Made by a program: the position numbers and the translations under genes
Assembly: GCF_001888805.2 (NCBI RefSeq)
Contig: NZ_CP019113.1
Coordinates: 4,278,001-4,342,000 of the forward strand
Direction of reading: 5' to 3'
DNA from: Enterobacter sp. SA187
GTDB lineage: Bacteria > Pseudomonadota > Gammaproteobacteria > Enterobacterales > Enterobacteriaceae
Length of the DNA: 64,000 nt
Part shown: in pieces, positions 9,843-17,436 of the stretch
How positions within the stretch are numbered: position 1 is the first letter of the stretch
How the letters are laid out: each line of letters begins with the position of its first letter
Notes under the pieces: model-generated
The model's database searches: none
The model's input: only the letters and a program-made list of their open reading frames with translations
What the model was told of the DNA's origin: nothing

Positions 9843-11387
9843 ATGAAAAGAGCCGTTAATGCCCTACAGAATTTCGGTAAATCGCTTTATGGTCCGGTAC
9901 TTATCCTGCCAATTGTGGGTCTGTTTATCGCATTTGGCAATGTGTTCGGTAACGGGAATCTGGCGGAGTATGTGCCTTTTCTCGGTCACCCGATTATTCA
10001 GAACATCGGACAGCTCATCGCTAAGTCTGCGGTTTCGGTGCTGGTTAACCTGGCGCTGGTCTTCGCCGTCGGTATTCCGGTAGGCCTTGCCGCGCGGGAT
10101 AAAGGCTACGCGGCGCTGATTGGTCTCGTTACCTTTGTCGTCTTTATCAACGCCATGAACGTCACGCTGCAAATGCAGGGCGAGCTGGCTCCTGCGGATC
10201 AGATGAAAGCCGCGGGGCAGAGTATGGTGCTTGGCGTGCAGGTGCTGGAGATGGGCGTGTTCGCCGGGATCCTCACCGGCGCGCTGTCGGGTTATCTCTA
10301 TAACCGCTACTCCGGGGTGCAGTTTGCCGGGGCGATGGCGATCTATTCCGGTCACTGCTTCGTCGCCATCATTATGCTGCCGGTTTCCATGATTCTGGGC
10401 GTCATCATGAGCGAACTCTGGCCCTTCGCCCAGCACGGTATCAGCACGCTGGCGCTGGCGATCAAAGGCGCGGGCCCCATTGGCGTAGCGATTTACGGCT
10501 TCCTTGAGCGCATTCTGGTGCCTACCGGTCTGCATCATCTTGTCTATACCCCCTTCCTGTATACCGAGCTGGGCGGCACGGCAGACGTGTGCGGCCAGAC
10601 GTATCAGGGCGCGCGTAATATCTACTTTGCGGAGATGGCCTGTCCGGATGTTAAGCAGCTAAGCAGCACCGTGGTCTGGGATGCGCGCGGCATCAGCAAA
10701 ATGTTCGGCCTGCCCGCGGCGGCGCTGGCGATGTATATGACCGCGAAGCCGGAGCGTAAAGCGGCGGCAAAAGCCATACTTATTCCGGCGGCGTTAACCT
10801 CCCTGCTGGTGGGCGTGACCGAACCCATCGAATTCTCTTTCCTGTTCGTCGCCCCACTGCTGTTTGTGGTGCATGCGGTGCTTACCGGTATCGGCATGAT
10901 GCTGTTTTATCTGCTGGGCGTACACGCTATCGGCGCGAACGGCATCATTGATTTCATTCTCTATAACCTGCCGCTCGGCACCGAAAAGTCTAACTGGCCG
11001 ATGTATATCCTGGTCGGGCTGATCATGTTCTGCCTCTACTTCGTGATTTTCCGCTTCCTGATCCGCCGCTTTGATATGAAAACGCCAGGGCGTGAAGAGG
11101 ACGATCAGGAGACGCGCCTGTACAGCAAGCAGGAGTATCAGGCGAAAGGCAATAACAGCGGGCTGGGCGAAGCCATCGTGCTGGGGCTGGGCGGACGCGA
11201 GAATATTGACGTGGTCGACAACTGCTACACCCGTCTGCGGGTGACGGTAAAAGATGTCGACGTCATTGATGAACCCCGCCTGAAAGCGACAGGCGCGAAG
11301 GGCATCATCAAACAAGGTAATAACGTTCAGGTGGTCTACGGGCTGCATGTCAAAAAAATGCGAGAAGCCGTTGAGACGTTTCTCTAA
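9843..11387 (+). CDS. PTS EIICB, alpha-glucoside type (MalX/GlvC/AglA-like)
   Basis: 514 aa. The N-terminal EIIC domain has about 10 hydrophobic segments, and the C-terminal EIIB domain carries NCYTRLRV with phosphorylated Cys461. No EIIA domain is present, so it would take phosphate from the glucose EIIA (Crr), as GlvC and MalX do. EIIC motifs GLHHLVYTPF and TEPIEFSFLF fit the glucose/glucoside superfamily. The ATG at 9843 is preferred over an upstream start at 9813 because it begins with the family-typical MKRA and a GAGAA ribosome site precedes it. A GH4 phospho-alpha-glucosidase follows 11 bp downstream, which points to maltose-like or sucrose-isomer alpha-glucosides imported as 6-phosphates. 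The exact sugar is not determined. Confidence 0.88.
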   Translation: MKRAVNALQNFGKSLYGPVLILPIVGLFIAFGNVFGNGNLAEYVPFLGHPIIQNIGQLIAKSAVSVLVNLALVFAVGIPVGLAARDKGYAALIGLVTFVVFINAMNVTLQMQGELAPADQMKAAGQSMVLGVQVLEMGVFAGILTGALSGYLYNRYSGVQFAGAMAIYSGHCFVAIIMLPVSMILGVIMSELWPFAQHGISTLALAIKGAGPIGVAIYGFLERILVPTGLHHLVYTPFLYTELGGTADVCGQTYQGARNIYFAEMACPDVKQLSSTVVWDARGISKMFGLPAAALAMYMTAKPERKAAAKAILIPAALTSLLVGVTEPIEFSFLFVAPLLFVVHAVLTGIGMMLFYLLGVHAIGANGIIDFILYNLPLGTEKSNWPMYILVGLIMFCLYFVIFRFLIRRFDMKTPGREEDDQETRLYSKQEYQAKGNNSGLGEAIVLGLGGRENIDVVDNCYTRLRVTVKDVDVIDEPRLKATGAKGIIKQGNNVQVVYGLHVKKMREAVETFL

Positions 11388-11398
11388 AGGAGCCAAAC

Positions 11399-12760
11399 AT
11401 GTTTAAACCTCCCTTTATTTTAGCTATCGCCGGCGGCGGCAGCACCTACACCCCTGGCATCGTAAAAAGCCTGATGGTGCGCCTGGAAGATTTTCCGCTG
11501 GCGGAGATCCGCGTTTACGATATCGACGCCGCGCGTCAGAACACCATCGCGCCGGTAGTGGAAAAAGTGATCCGCGATCACAGCCAGAGCATCAGGTTTA
11601 CCGTCACCAGCGATCCGGAAGTGGCCTTTAGCGGCGCACATTTCGTCTTCGCCCAGATGCGCGTCGGTCAGTACAAAATGCGCGAGCAGGATGAAAAAAT
11701 CCCTCTGCGTCACGGCGTGGTAGGTCAGGAAACCTGCGGGCCTGGCGGCCTGGCATACGGCCTGCGTACCATTCTGCCGATGGTGGAACTGATCGATCTG
11801 GTGGAGCGCTATGCCCATAAAGACGCCTGGATCGTCAACTATTCCAACCCGGCGGCTATTGTTGCCGAAGGGGTACGCCGTCTGCGTCCTCATGCGCGGG
11901 TGCTGAATATCTGTGATATGCCGGTCGCCGCCATGCGTAATATGGGCGCAATTCTCGGGGTGGATCGCCATAAGCTGGAGGTGGATTATTTTGGCCTTAA
12001 TCACTTCGGCTGGTTTACCCGCGTGCTGGTGGATGGCGAAGATCGTCTGCCGGAACTGCGTCGACATATCGCGAAATTTGGCCTGCTGACGGAAGATGCG
12101 GCGCAAACCGATCCGCAGCACTCGGATCCGTCGTGGGTGAAAACCTGGCGCAACATCCAGCCGATTATGGAGCACTTCCCGGAGTACCTGCCGAACCCGT
12201 ATTTGCAGTATTACCTGATGCCGAATCAAATTGTCGAACATCAGGATCCGAACATCACCCGCGCCAATGAAGTGATGAACGGGCGCGAGAAAAAGCTGTT
12301 TGCCGCCGCCGAAGAGTACCAGCGTACCGGTATTCTGCCCGATGCCTTTCACGTCGGCGTGCATGGCGCTTTTATCGTCGATGTGGCCTGCTCGCTGGCG
12401 TTTAACCTGCGTCAGCGCCATCTGGTGATTGTGGAAAACAAAGGCGCAATCGCGAACCTGCCTTATGACGCCATGGTGGAAGTGCCCGCGTACATCACCT
12501 CGCAGGGGCCGGAGCCGATACGCATGGGCGCGGTGCCATTATTCCACCAGACGCTGTTAATGCAACAGCTGGCGTCAGAGCAGTTGCTGGTGGAAGCCAC
12601 CATTGAAGGCAGCTACGAGAAAGCGCTCCAGGCCTTCACCCTTAACCGTACCGTGCCGACCATGCAGCATGCGAAAGCGATTCTGGATGACATGATCGAG
12701 GCAAATCAGGACTACTGGCCAGCGCTGAAAAAAGCCTGGCGAGACGGAGAATCCGTGTGA
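11399..12760 (+). CDS. 6-phospho-alpha-glucosidase, GH4 family
   Basis: 453 aa. The N-terminal Rossmann motif AIAGGGSTYTPG binds NAD. QETCGPGGLAYGLR, NYSNPAAIV and ICDMPV are GH4 signatures; the CDMP form is typical of alpha-specific members (GlvA, AglB), while beta-specific ones carry CN(V/I)P. GLNHFGWF supplies a metal-site histidine. GH4 enzymes use NAD and Mn2+ in a redox elimination mechanism to split glucoside 6-phosphates into glucose 6-phosphate and an aglycone. It is the second gene of a two-gene operon with the PTS permease. A hairpin and an ERIC element separate it from sseA. Confidence 0.9.
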   Translation: MFKPPFILAIAGGGSTYTPGIVKSLMVRLEDFPLAEIRVYDIDAARQNTIAPVVEKVIRDHSQSIRFTVTSDPEVAFSGAHFVFAQMRVGQYKMREQDEKIPLRHGVVGQETCGPGGLAYGLRTILPMVELIDLVERYAHKDAWIVNYSNPAAIVAEGVRRLRPHARVLNICDMPVAAMRNMGAILGVDRHKLEVDYFGLNHFGWFTRVLVDGEDRLPELRRHIAKFGLLTEDAAQTDPQHSDPSWVKTWRNIQPIMEHFPEYLPNPYLQYYLMPNQIVEHQDPNITRANEVMNGREKKLFAAAEEYQRTGILPDAFHVGVHGAFIVDVACSLAFNLRQRHLVIVENKGAIANLPYDAMVEVPAYITSQGPEPIRMGAVPLFHQTLLMQQLASEQLLVEATIEGSYEKALQAFTLNRTVPTMQHAKAILDDMIEANQDYWPALKKAWRDGESV

Positions 12761-12797
12761 TTTTCTGAAGCTTGCTCGCGACTTAGCGATGGTGAAC

Positions 12798-12825
12798 TTG
12801 TCGGTGTGAGAAAAAACACCGACAA
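12798..12825 (+). terminator. Hairpin after the PTS/GH4 operon
   Basis: A perfect 10-bp stem (TTGTCGGTGT / ACACCGACAA) with loop GAGAAAAA lies 37 bp past the GH4 stop codon. No T-run follows, so it may be a weak terminator or a 3'-end stabiliser. Confidence 0.5.
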
Positions 12826-12836
12826 TCCGTTAATAC

Positions 12837-12960
12837 ATACCCTAAATAATTCGAGTTGCAGGAAGGCGGCAACTGAGCGAATCCCCAGGAGCTTACACAA
12901 GTAAGTGACTGGGGTGAACGAAGGCAGCCAACGCACATGCAACTTGAAGTATGACGGGTA
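12837..12960. repeat. ERIC element (full length)
   Basis: About 124 bp with the hallmark segments of the enterobacterial repetitive intergenic consensus: ATACCCTAAATAATTCGAG at the left, AATCCCCAGGAGCTTAC and AAGTAAGTGACTGGGGTGA in the centre, and CTTGAAGTATGACGGGTA at the right. The arms fold into a long imperfect hairpin. It fills the gap between the GH4 gene and sseA and ends 21 bp before the sseA start, so it would be in the sseA leader. Confidence 0.93.
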
Positions 12961-12981
12961 AAGACGCTGACGGAGATAACC

Positions 12982-13827
12982 ATGACCACCTCATATTTTG
13001 TCGCAGCCGACTGGCTCATCGAACACAGTGATGATCCTGAAATCCAGATTATTGACGCCCGTATGGCCCCTGCCGGACAGGAGCATCTGCGGGATATGAA
13101 CGCTGAATACCGCGCCGGGCACCTGCCGGGCGCGGTTTTTTTTGATATCGAAGCTCTTTCCGATCACAGCACTCCCCTGCCGCATATGCTGCCGCGCGCC
13201 GAAGCCTTTGCGGTGGCGATGCGCGAGCTGGGCGTCGATCACCGTAAACATCTGGTGGTCTACGATGAAGGCAACCTGTTTTCCGCGCCGCGCGCCTGGT
13301 GGATGCTGAAAGCCTTTGGCGTTGAGACCGTCTCGATTCTGGCGGGCGGGCTGGCGGGCTGGCAGCGCGCCGGGCTGCCGCTACAGGAGGGTGAAGTGAC
13401 GCTGGCGGAAAGCGATTTCGAGGCCACCTTCGATGCCGATCGTGTAAAACGTCTGACCGATGTGCTGCTGGTCAGCCACGAACGCACAGCACAGCTGGTG
13501 GATGCCCGTCCGGCGGCACGCTTTAACGCCGAAGCCGACGAACCTCGCCCCGGTCTGCGCCGCGGCCATATTCCCGGCGCGCTTAACGTGCCCTGGCCGG
13601 ATCTGGTGATTGAAGGCGAGCTGAAAACCACCGATGAGTTAAAAGAAATCTTTGCGCGTCAGGGTGTGGATCTGCATCAGCCGATTATCGCCAGCTGCGG
13701 CTCCGGCGTCACGGCGGCGGTGGTGATCCTTGCGCTGGCAACGCTTGGCGTCAACGATGTCAAACTGTACGACGGTTCATGGAGTGAATGGGGCGCACGG
13801 GACGACCTGCCCGTTGAGCCGGTATAA
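12982..13827 (+). CDS. sseA: 3-mercaptopyruvate sulfurtransferase
   Basis: 281 aa with two rhodanese domains. The active-site loop ASCGSGVTA (Cys239) has the CGSGVT form typical of mercaptopyruvate rather than thiosulfate sulfurtransferases. The N-terminal domain is non-catalytic, with IIDARMAPAG and YDEGNLFSAPRAWWML. It transfers sulfur from 3-mercaptopyruvate to thiol acceptors or cyanide in the cytoplasm. In E. coli it follows yfhM directly; here a PTS operon and an ERIC element intervene, and an RpiR regulator gene begins 18 bp downstream, probably in the same transcript. Confidence 0.96.
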   Translation: MTTSYFVAADWLIEHSDDPEIQIIDARMAPAGQEHLRDMNAEYRAGHLPGAVFFDIEALSDHSTPLPHMLPRAEAFAVAMRELGVDHRKHLVVYDEGNLFSAPRAWWMLKAFGVETVSILAGGLAGWQRAGLPLQEGEVTLAESDFEATFDADRVKRLTDVLLVSHERTAQLVDARPAARFNAEADEPRPGLRRGHIPGALNVPWPDLVIEGELKTTDELKEIFARQGVDLHQPIIASCGSGVTAAVVILALATLGVNDVKLYDGSWSEWGARDDLPVEPV

Positions 13828-13845
13828 ACAAGGATAACCACGGAT

Positions 13846-14616
13846 ATGGATAACCGACTGGCGCCATTGCTGACGCACAGTAAATCGCTGACGCGGGCGG
13901 AGTACCGCGTACTGGCCCATCTGACGGCGCACCCGCTGCAGGTGGGCAAAATGACCGTGCGCGATCTGGCGCAGGCGACCTACGTTTCCACCGCCACCAT
14001 TATGCGTTTATGCCGCAAGCTCGGATTCAGCGGCTACAGCGAGCTTATCTGGCACTGTAAGCAGCTGCTGTCCGACACGCCACATATCGGCGTGGAGGCG
14101 GGGCTGAGCGCGGATCTGCCCGCGCTGTTCGGCCAGTTTATCAACAACTATCAGCAAACCTTTCGCTGGGTAACGGAAGAAAAACGCCGCCAGTTCGCGG
14201 CGCTGTTGCGGGAAAAAGAGAGCTTTTTTCTCTATGGCGCCGGGTTTTCCTATCTGTTCGCCGAATACCTCACCAAGAAATTACAGGTACTGGGCAAAAC
14301 GGCGTTTATTTCCGGACCGGGTGACAGCCGCAATATTTTTCTCAGCAATGCGGCGCGCTATGAGGTGTTTATTGCCGTATCGCGCAGCGGCGAAACGGAG
14401 CAGGTGGTGGATAAGGCGACGATCGCCGCGAATGTCGGCATGACGGTGGTGGCCTTTACCCGCGCCTCGGTGAATACCCTGGCGGGGATGGCGGATCTGC
14501 ACTTTCCGCTGTATGACGAAGCGGTGCATTACGATGCCGAGGCCGCAGGCGTGACCTCGTTTGAGTCGAATCTGGTGCTGCTGATGGATTTGCTGTTGCT
14601 TGAAGCGACCGGTTGA
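13846..14616 (+). CDS. RpiR/MurR-family transcriptional regulator, probable regulator of the alpha-glucoside PTS operon
   Basis: 256 aa. Residues 1-75 form the RpiR helix-turn-helix (LTRAEYRVLAHL, VSTATIMRLCRKLGFSGYSEL); a SIS sugar-phosphate-binding domain follows (SRSGETEQVVDKA, about residue 180). Members related to GlvR/MalR regulate alpha-glucoside PTS genes and sense the sugar phosphate. The nearest candidate target is the PTS/GH4 pair on the same strand, from which it is separated by sseA. The 24-bp palindrome at 9711 is the proposed operator. The role is inferred from family and context. Confidence 0.82.
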   Translation: MDNRLAPLLTHSKSLTRAEYRVLAHLTAHPLQVGKMTVRDLAQATYVSTATIMRLCRKLGFSGYSELIWHCKQLLSDTPHIGVEAGLSADLPALFGQFINNYQQTFRWVTEEKRRQFAALLREKESFFLYGAGFSYLFAEYLTKKLQVLGKTAFISGPGDSRNIFLSNAARYEVFIAVSRSGETEQVVDKATIAANVGMTVVAFTRASVNTLAGMADLHFPLYDEAVHYDAEAAGVTSFESNLVLLMDLLLLEATG

Positions 14617-14621
14617 TACTG

Positions 14622-14764
14622 TGCCGGATGGCGGCGTAAACGCCTTATCCGGCCTACAAAGATCGGGTGACAGTTTGCCGGATGGCGGCGCAAGCGCCTT
14701 ATCCGGCCTACAAAGACGCGTGACAGTACGCCGGATGGCGGCGCAAGCGCCTTATCCGGCCTAC
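14622..14764. repeat. Three REP (BIME-type) palindromes
   Basis: Three direct copies of GCCGGATGGCGGCG...CGCCTTATCCGGCCTAC start about 53 bp apart. They fill the gap between the convergent RpiR gene and sseB and probably stabilise transcript ends from both sides. Confidence 0.92.
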
Positions 14765-14771
14765 ATGGTGA

Positions 14772-15548
14772 TCAAATAATACGGTTTTGTTTGAAGTCGC
14801 GCAGGAAGCTGCCCCAGCGCTTTTCATAAAACGGCGTAATATGCGCCATCATAAAGTGGCTGATGCCCTTATCGCCTTCTACCACCTGACAGATGTCGAT
14901 GGGTTCATCCCCCGGCAGGGTGTCAGTGGCGACGCTGCCCGTGGTCTGGATCACCGTTTCGATGTCGCCTTCCGCTTCAATGCCAATCAGCAAATTCGCC
15001 GGCGCGTCGGCCCCTTCTTTGATGGAGCACAGCCAGGCGCGCCTCACCGTTTTCAGGGTCTTAAACAGCGTGGTCAGCGAATCGATCATCTGCGCGGGCG
15101 GCTCCGCCACTTCTGACAGCAACAGCGAAGTACCGCCCTCCAGCACTTCCTGCTGGCTGAGCGGGTTTTCTTCCCCACCCACCAGATGGCTGATTTCGCG
15201 CGGCGTGAACTCTTTACCGGTCGGCAGTTTGGCGTTCAGGAACAGGGTTTCGCCCAGCGTCATTTCAAACAGCGTACGCACCGGCAGCACCACAAATGCC
15301 TGCTCGTCGCTTACCGCCTGCTGTAAGGCTTCCAGCGAGGTAAAGAACGGGATCACCGAAGTGCCGTCATCTTTTTCCCAGTGCTGAAGCTCCAGCGCGG
15401 AGTCTGCGACCACGGCCTCCCCTTCTGCTGCCGTACCCGGCACCCAGACGGTGGCCGTCATCAGCGCCCGGAAAAATGCCGGGCGGTGTGCAGGTTCCGT
15501 GGCCGCCTGCTCAAGCAGGGTTTCCAGTTCGTTTTTCGTTTCCGACAT
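14772..15548 (-). CDS. sseB: Serine-sensitivity-enhancing protein SseB
   Basis: 258 aa, the E. coli length, starting MSETKNELE. A further-upstream start is open but would run into pepB, and the chosen ATG is only 2 bp after the pepB stop. The protein has the SseB N-terminal domain (AHRPAFFRALM, FVVLPVRTLFEMTLGETLFLN) and a C-terminal SseB_C domain. E. coli SseB overexpression raises serine sensitivity; the molecular role is not established, and older database labels calling it a rhodanese are not supported here. It is cytoplasmic and probably co-transcribed with pepB. Confidence 0.95.
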   Translation of the reverse strand: MSETKNELETLLEQAATEPAHRPAFFRALMTATVWVPGTAAEGEAVVADSALELQHWEKDDGTSVIPFFTSLEALQQAVSDEQAFVVLPVRTLFEMTLGETLFLNAKLPTGKEFTPREISHLVGGEENPLSQQEVLEGGTSLLLSEVAEPPAQMIDSLTTLFKTLKTVRRAWLCSIKEGADAPANLLIGIEAEGDIETVIQTTGSVATDTLPGDEPIDICQVVEGDKGISHFMMAHITPFYEKRWGSFLRDFKQNRII

Positions 15549-15550
15549 GC

Positions 15551-16840
15551 TTATTCCGCCGTCAACAGGTTCGCGATGGCGCGCACACCCAGACCGGTTG
15601 CGCCTGCTGACCACTGTTCAACCGCCGCTTTACGATAGGTTGCGGAGCAGTCGATGTGCAGCCAGCCCTGTTTGTAGTTTTCCACAAAGTGGGACAGGAA
15701 ACCTGCCGCGGTGCTGGCACCCGCCGGGAAAGCCGCGCTGGCGGTGTTATTGAGCTCTGCAAAGTTCGACGGCAGCTGGCTGCGATGGATCTCCGCCAGC
15801 GGCAGACGCCAGAACGGTTCGTTTTCGGCAGCGGCGCTCGCCAGCAGACGGTTAGCCAGCTGGTCGTCAAAGCTCAGCAGCGCGTGGTAGTCGTTGCCCA
15901 GGGCGGTTTTCGCCGCGCCGGTCAGGGTGGCGGCGTCGATGATCATCTGCGGTTTTTGCTTGTCGGCGTTGATTAAGCCGTCAGCCAGCACCAGGCGGCC
16001 TTCCGCATCGGTATTCATGATTTCCACGGTTTTGCCGTTACGATAGCGAATAATATCGCCCAGTTTGAAGGCATTGCCGCTGATCAGGTTGTCGGCGCAG
16101 CAGAGATAAAGTTTGACGCGTTTTTTCAGCCCGCGGGTGATGGCAAAGGCCAGCGCGCCGGTGATGGTGGCCGCGCCGCCCATATCGGACTTCATGGAGT
16201 CCATAAAGGCGCTTTGTTTGATGCTGTAGCCGCCGGAGTCAAAGGTCACGCCTTTGCCGACGAGACAGGCGAACACCGGGGCGTCTTTGTCGCCGGTCGG
16301 GTTGTAGTCCAGCGCCAGCAGTACCGGCGTGCGCTCAGAGCCGCGACCCACGGTGTAGATCCCCATGTAATCCTGCTCGCGCAGATCTTCGCCTTTGGTG
16401 ATGCGATAGCTGACCTGGTCGCCAGCCACGTCGCTCAGCAGATCGACCGCGCGCTCTGCCAGCTGCTCCGGGCCTAACTCTTCAGCCGGGGCGTTGATGG
16501 TGTCGCGCACCCAGTCGATAATTTTACGGCGGCTGTCCAGCTCTTTCTGCTCCGCTTCCGGCAGGCTGGCCCACTCCACTTTGCGGCTGCCTTTCGGCCC
16601 TTTATAACCCTGCCAGAAAGCCCAGCTGCGATCCACGTCCCAGCCTTCACCAGCCAGCGCCACATGTTTAATACCCAGCCCGTCGATTTTACGCGCGGCA
16701 CGCTGGATCAAGCCTAAATCGTCTTTACCGTTAAGATGCAACGTGATGCCTTCAGCATTGATGCTGTAGGTCGCTTTTTCGCCCCAGCGCGCGTCGGCAG
16801 GCGCGGTGGATAAGGTGATGTTCATGGCTTCAGTTGTCAT
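15551..16840 (-). CDS. pepB: Aminopeptidase B (peptidase M17)
   Basis: 429 aa. The leucine-aminopeptidase signature NTDAEGRLVLADG is intact, with metal and catalytic residues in GKGVTFDSGGYSIK and MKSDMGGAA. M17 enzymes are hexameric with two metal ions and remove N-terminal residues from peptides; PepB is broad-specificity. The start MTTEAMNITL aligns with the E. coli start. Here pepB lies downstream of iscX behind a terminator-like hairpin, and sseB follows almost without a gap. Confidence 0.97.
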   Translation of the reverse strand: MTTEAMNITLSTAPADARWGEKATYSINAEGITLHLNGKDDLGLIQRAARKIDGLGIKHVALAGEGWDVDRSWAFWQGYKGPKGSRKVEWASLPEAEQKELDSRRKIIDWVRDTINAPAEELGPEQLAERAVDLLSDVAGDQVSYRITKGEDLREQDYMGIYTVGRGSERTPVLLALDYNPTGDKDAPVFACLVGKGVTFDSGGYSIKQSAFMDSMKSDMGGAATITGALAFAITRGLKKRVKLYLCCADNLISGNAFKLGDIIRYRNGKTVEIMNTDAEGRLVLADGLINADKQKPQMIIDAATLTGAAKTALGNDYHALLSFDDQLANRLLASAAAENEPFWRLPLAEIHRSQLPSNFAELNNTASAAFPAGASTAAGFLSHFVENYKQGWLHIDCSATYRKAAVEQWSAGATGLGVRAIANLLTAE

Positions 16841-16867
16841 TTTTTTATCCTTTCTGGCCTGTATGTT

Positions 16868-16891
16868 AAAAGGGCCGCCCGCAGGCAGCCC
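16868..16891 (-). terminator. Rho-independent terminator between iscX and pepB
   Basis: Read on the minus strand, stem GGGCTGCC / GGCGGCCC (one G-T pair) with a four-base loop is followed directly by TTTT. It lies just past the iscX stop and would end most isc transcripts before pepB. Confidence 0.75.
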
Positions 16892-16897
16892 GTTTAA

Positions 16898-17098
16898 TTA
16901 TTCTGCTTCATCTAACCAGACTAGCAGAATCGCTTCCAGAATTTTTTCATTGGATGCGTTTGGATCGTCATCAAAGTCTTCCAGGTCGCAAATCCACTGG
17001 TGCAGATCGGTGAAGCGAACGGTTTTCGGATCCAGATCCGGGCGGCTGTCGTACAGCGCCTCGCCGATTTCCCGGCTGTCGGTCCACTTGAGGCCCAT
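16898..17098 (-). CDS. iscX: IscX (YfhJ), Fe-S assembly accessory protein
   Basis: 66 aa, the usual length, starting MGLKWTDSREIGEALYD. The acidic surface (DLEDFDDDPNASNE) fits its reported binding to iron and to the same face of IscS used by the frataxin CyaY. It modulates cysteine desulfurase activity. It is the last gene of the isc operon, one base after fdx. Confidence 0.96.
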   Translation of the reverse strand: MGLKWTDSREIGEALYDSRPDLDPKTVRFTDLHQWICDLEDFDDDPNASNEKILEAILLVWLDEAE

Positions 17099-17099
17099 A

Positions 17100-17435
17100 T
17101 TAATGCTCCCGCGCGTGGTTAATGGTGTAGCGCGGCATCTCGACCACCAGGTCTTCGTCGGCGACGCGGGCCTGACAGCTTAAGCGGCTTTCCGGCTCCA
17201 GCCCCCAGGCTTTGTCCAGCATATCGTCTTCGTCTTCGGTGCTCTCGTTCAGCGAATCAAAACCTTCGCGCACCACGCAGTGACAGGTGGTGCAGGCGCA
17301 GGATTTTTCGCAGGCGTGTTCAATCTCGATACCGTTGCGCAGTGCCACGTCGAGAATGGTTTCACCAGTATTCGCTTCCAGAACTGCGCCATCCGGACAG
17401 AGGTCCTGATGAGGCAGAAAAACAATCTTAGGCAT
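17100..17435 (-). CDS. fdx: [2Fe-2S] ferredoxin of the ISC system
   Basis: 111 aa adrenodoxin-type ferredoxin. The cluster ligands are visible as Cys42, Cys48 and Cys51 in ACEKSCACTTCHC, plus Cys87 in SRLSCQARV. It supplies electrons during cluster assembly on IscU/IscA and interacts with IscS. It is separated from hscA and iscX by one base each, so the three genes are clearly co-translated. Confidence 0.98.
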   Translation of the reverse strand: MPKIVFLPHQDLCPDGAVLEANTGETILDVALRNGIEIEHACEKSCACTTCHCVVREGFDSLNESTEDEDDMLDKAWGLEPESRLSCQARVADEDLVVEMPRYTINHAREH

Positions 17436-17436
17436 G

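Noticed and set aside
12798..12825. GlrR-type box in the hairpin after the GH4 gene
   Set aside because: It contains TGTC and GACA, but the spacing does not fit TGTC-N10-GACA and there is no sigma54 promoter nearby.
14622..14764. CRISPR-like array of regularly spaced repeats
   Set aside because: The repeats are REP palindromes with near-identical short spacers, and no cas genes are present.
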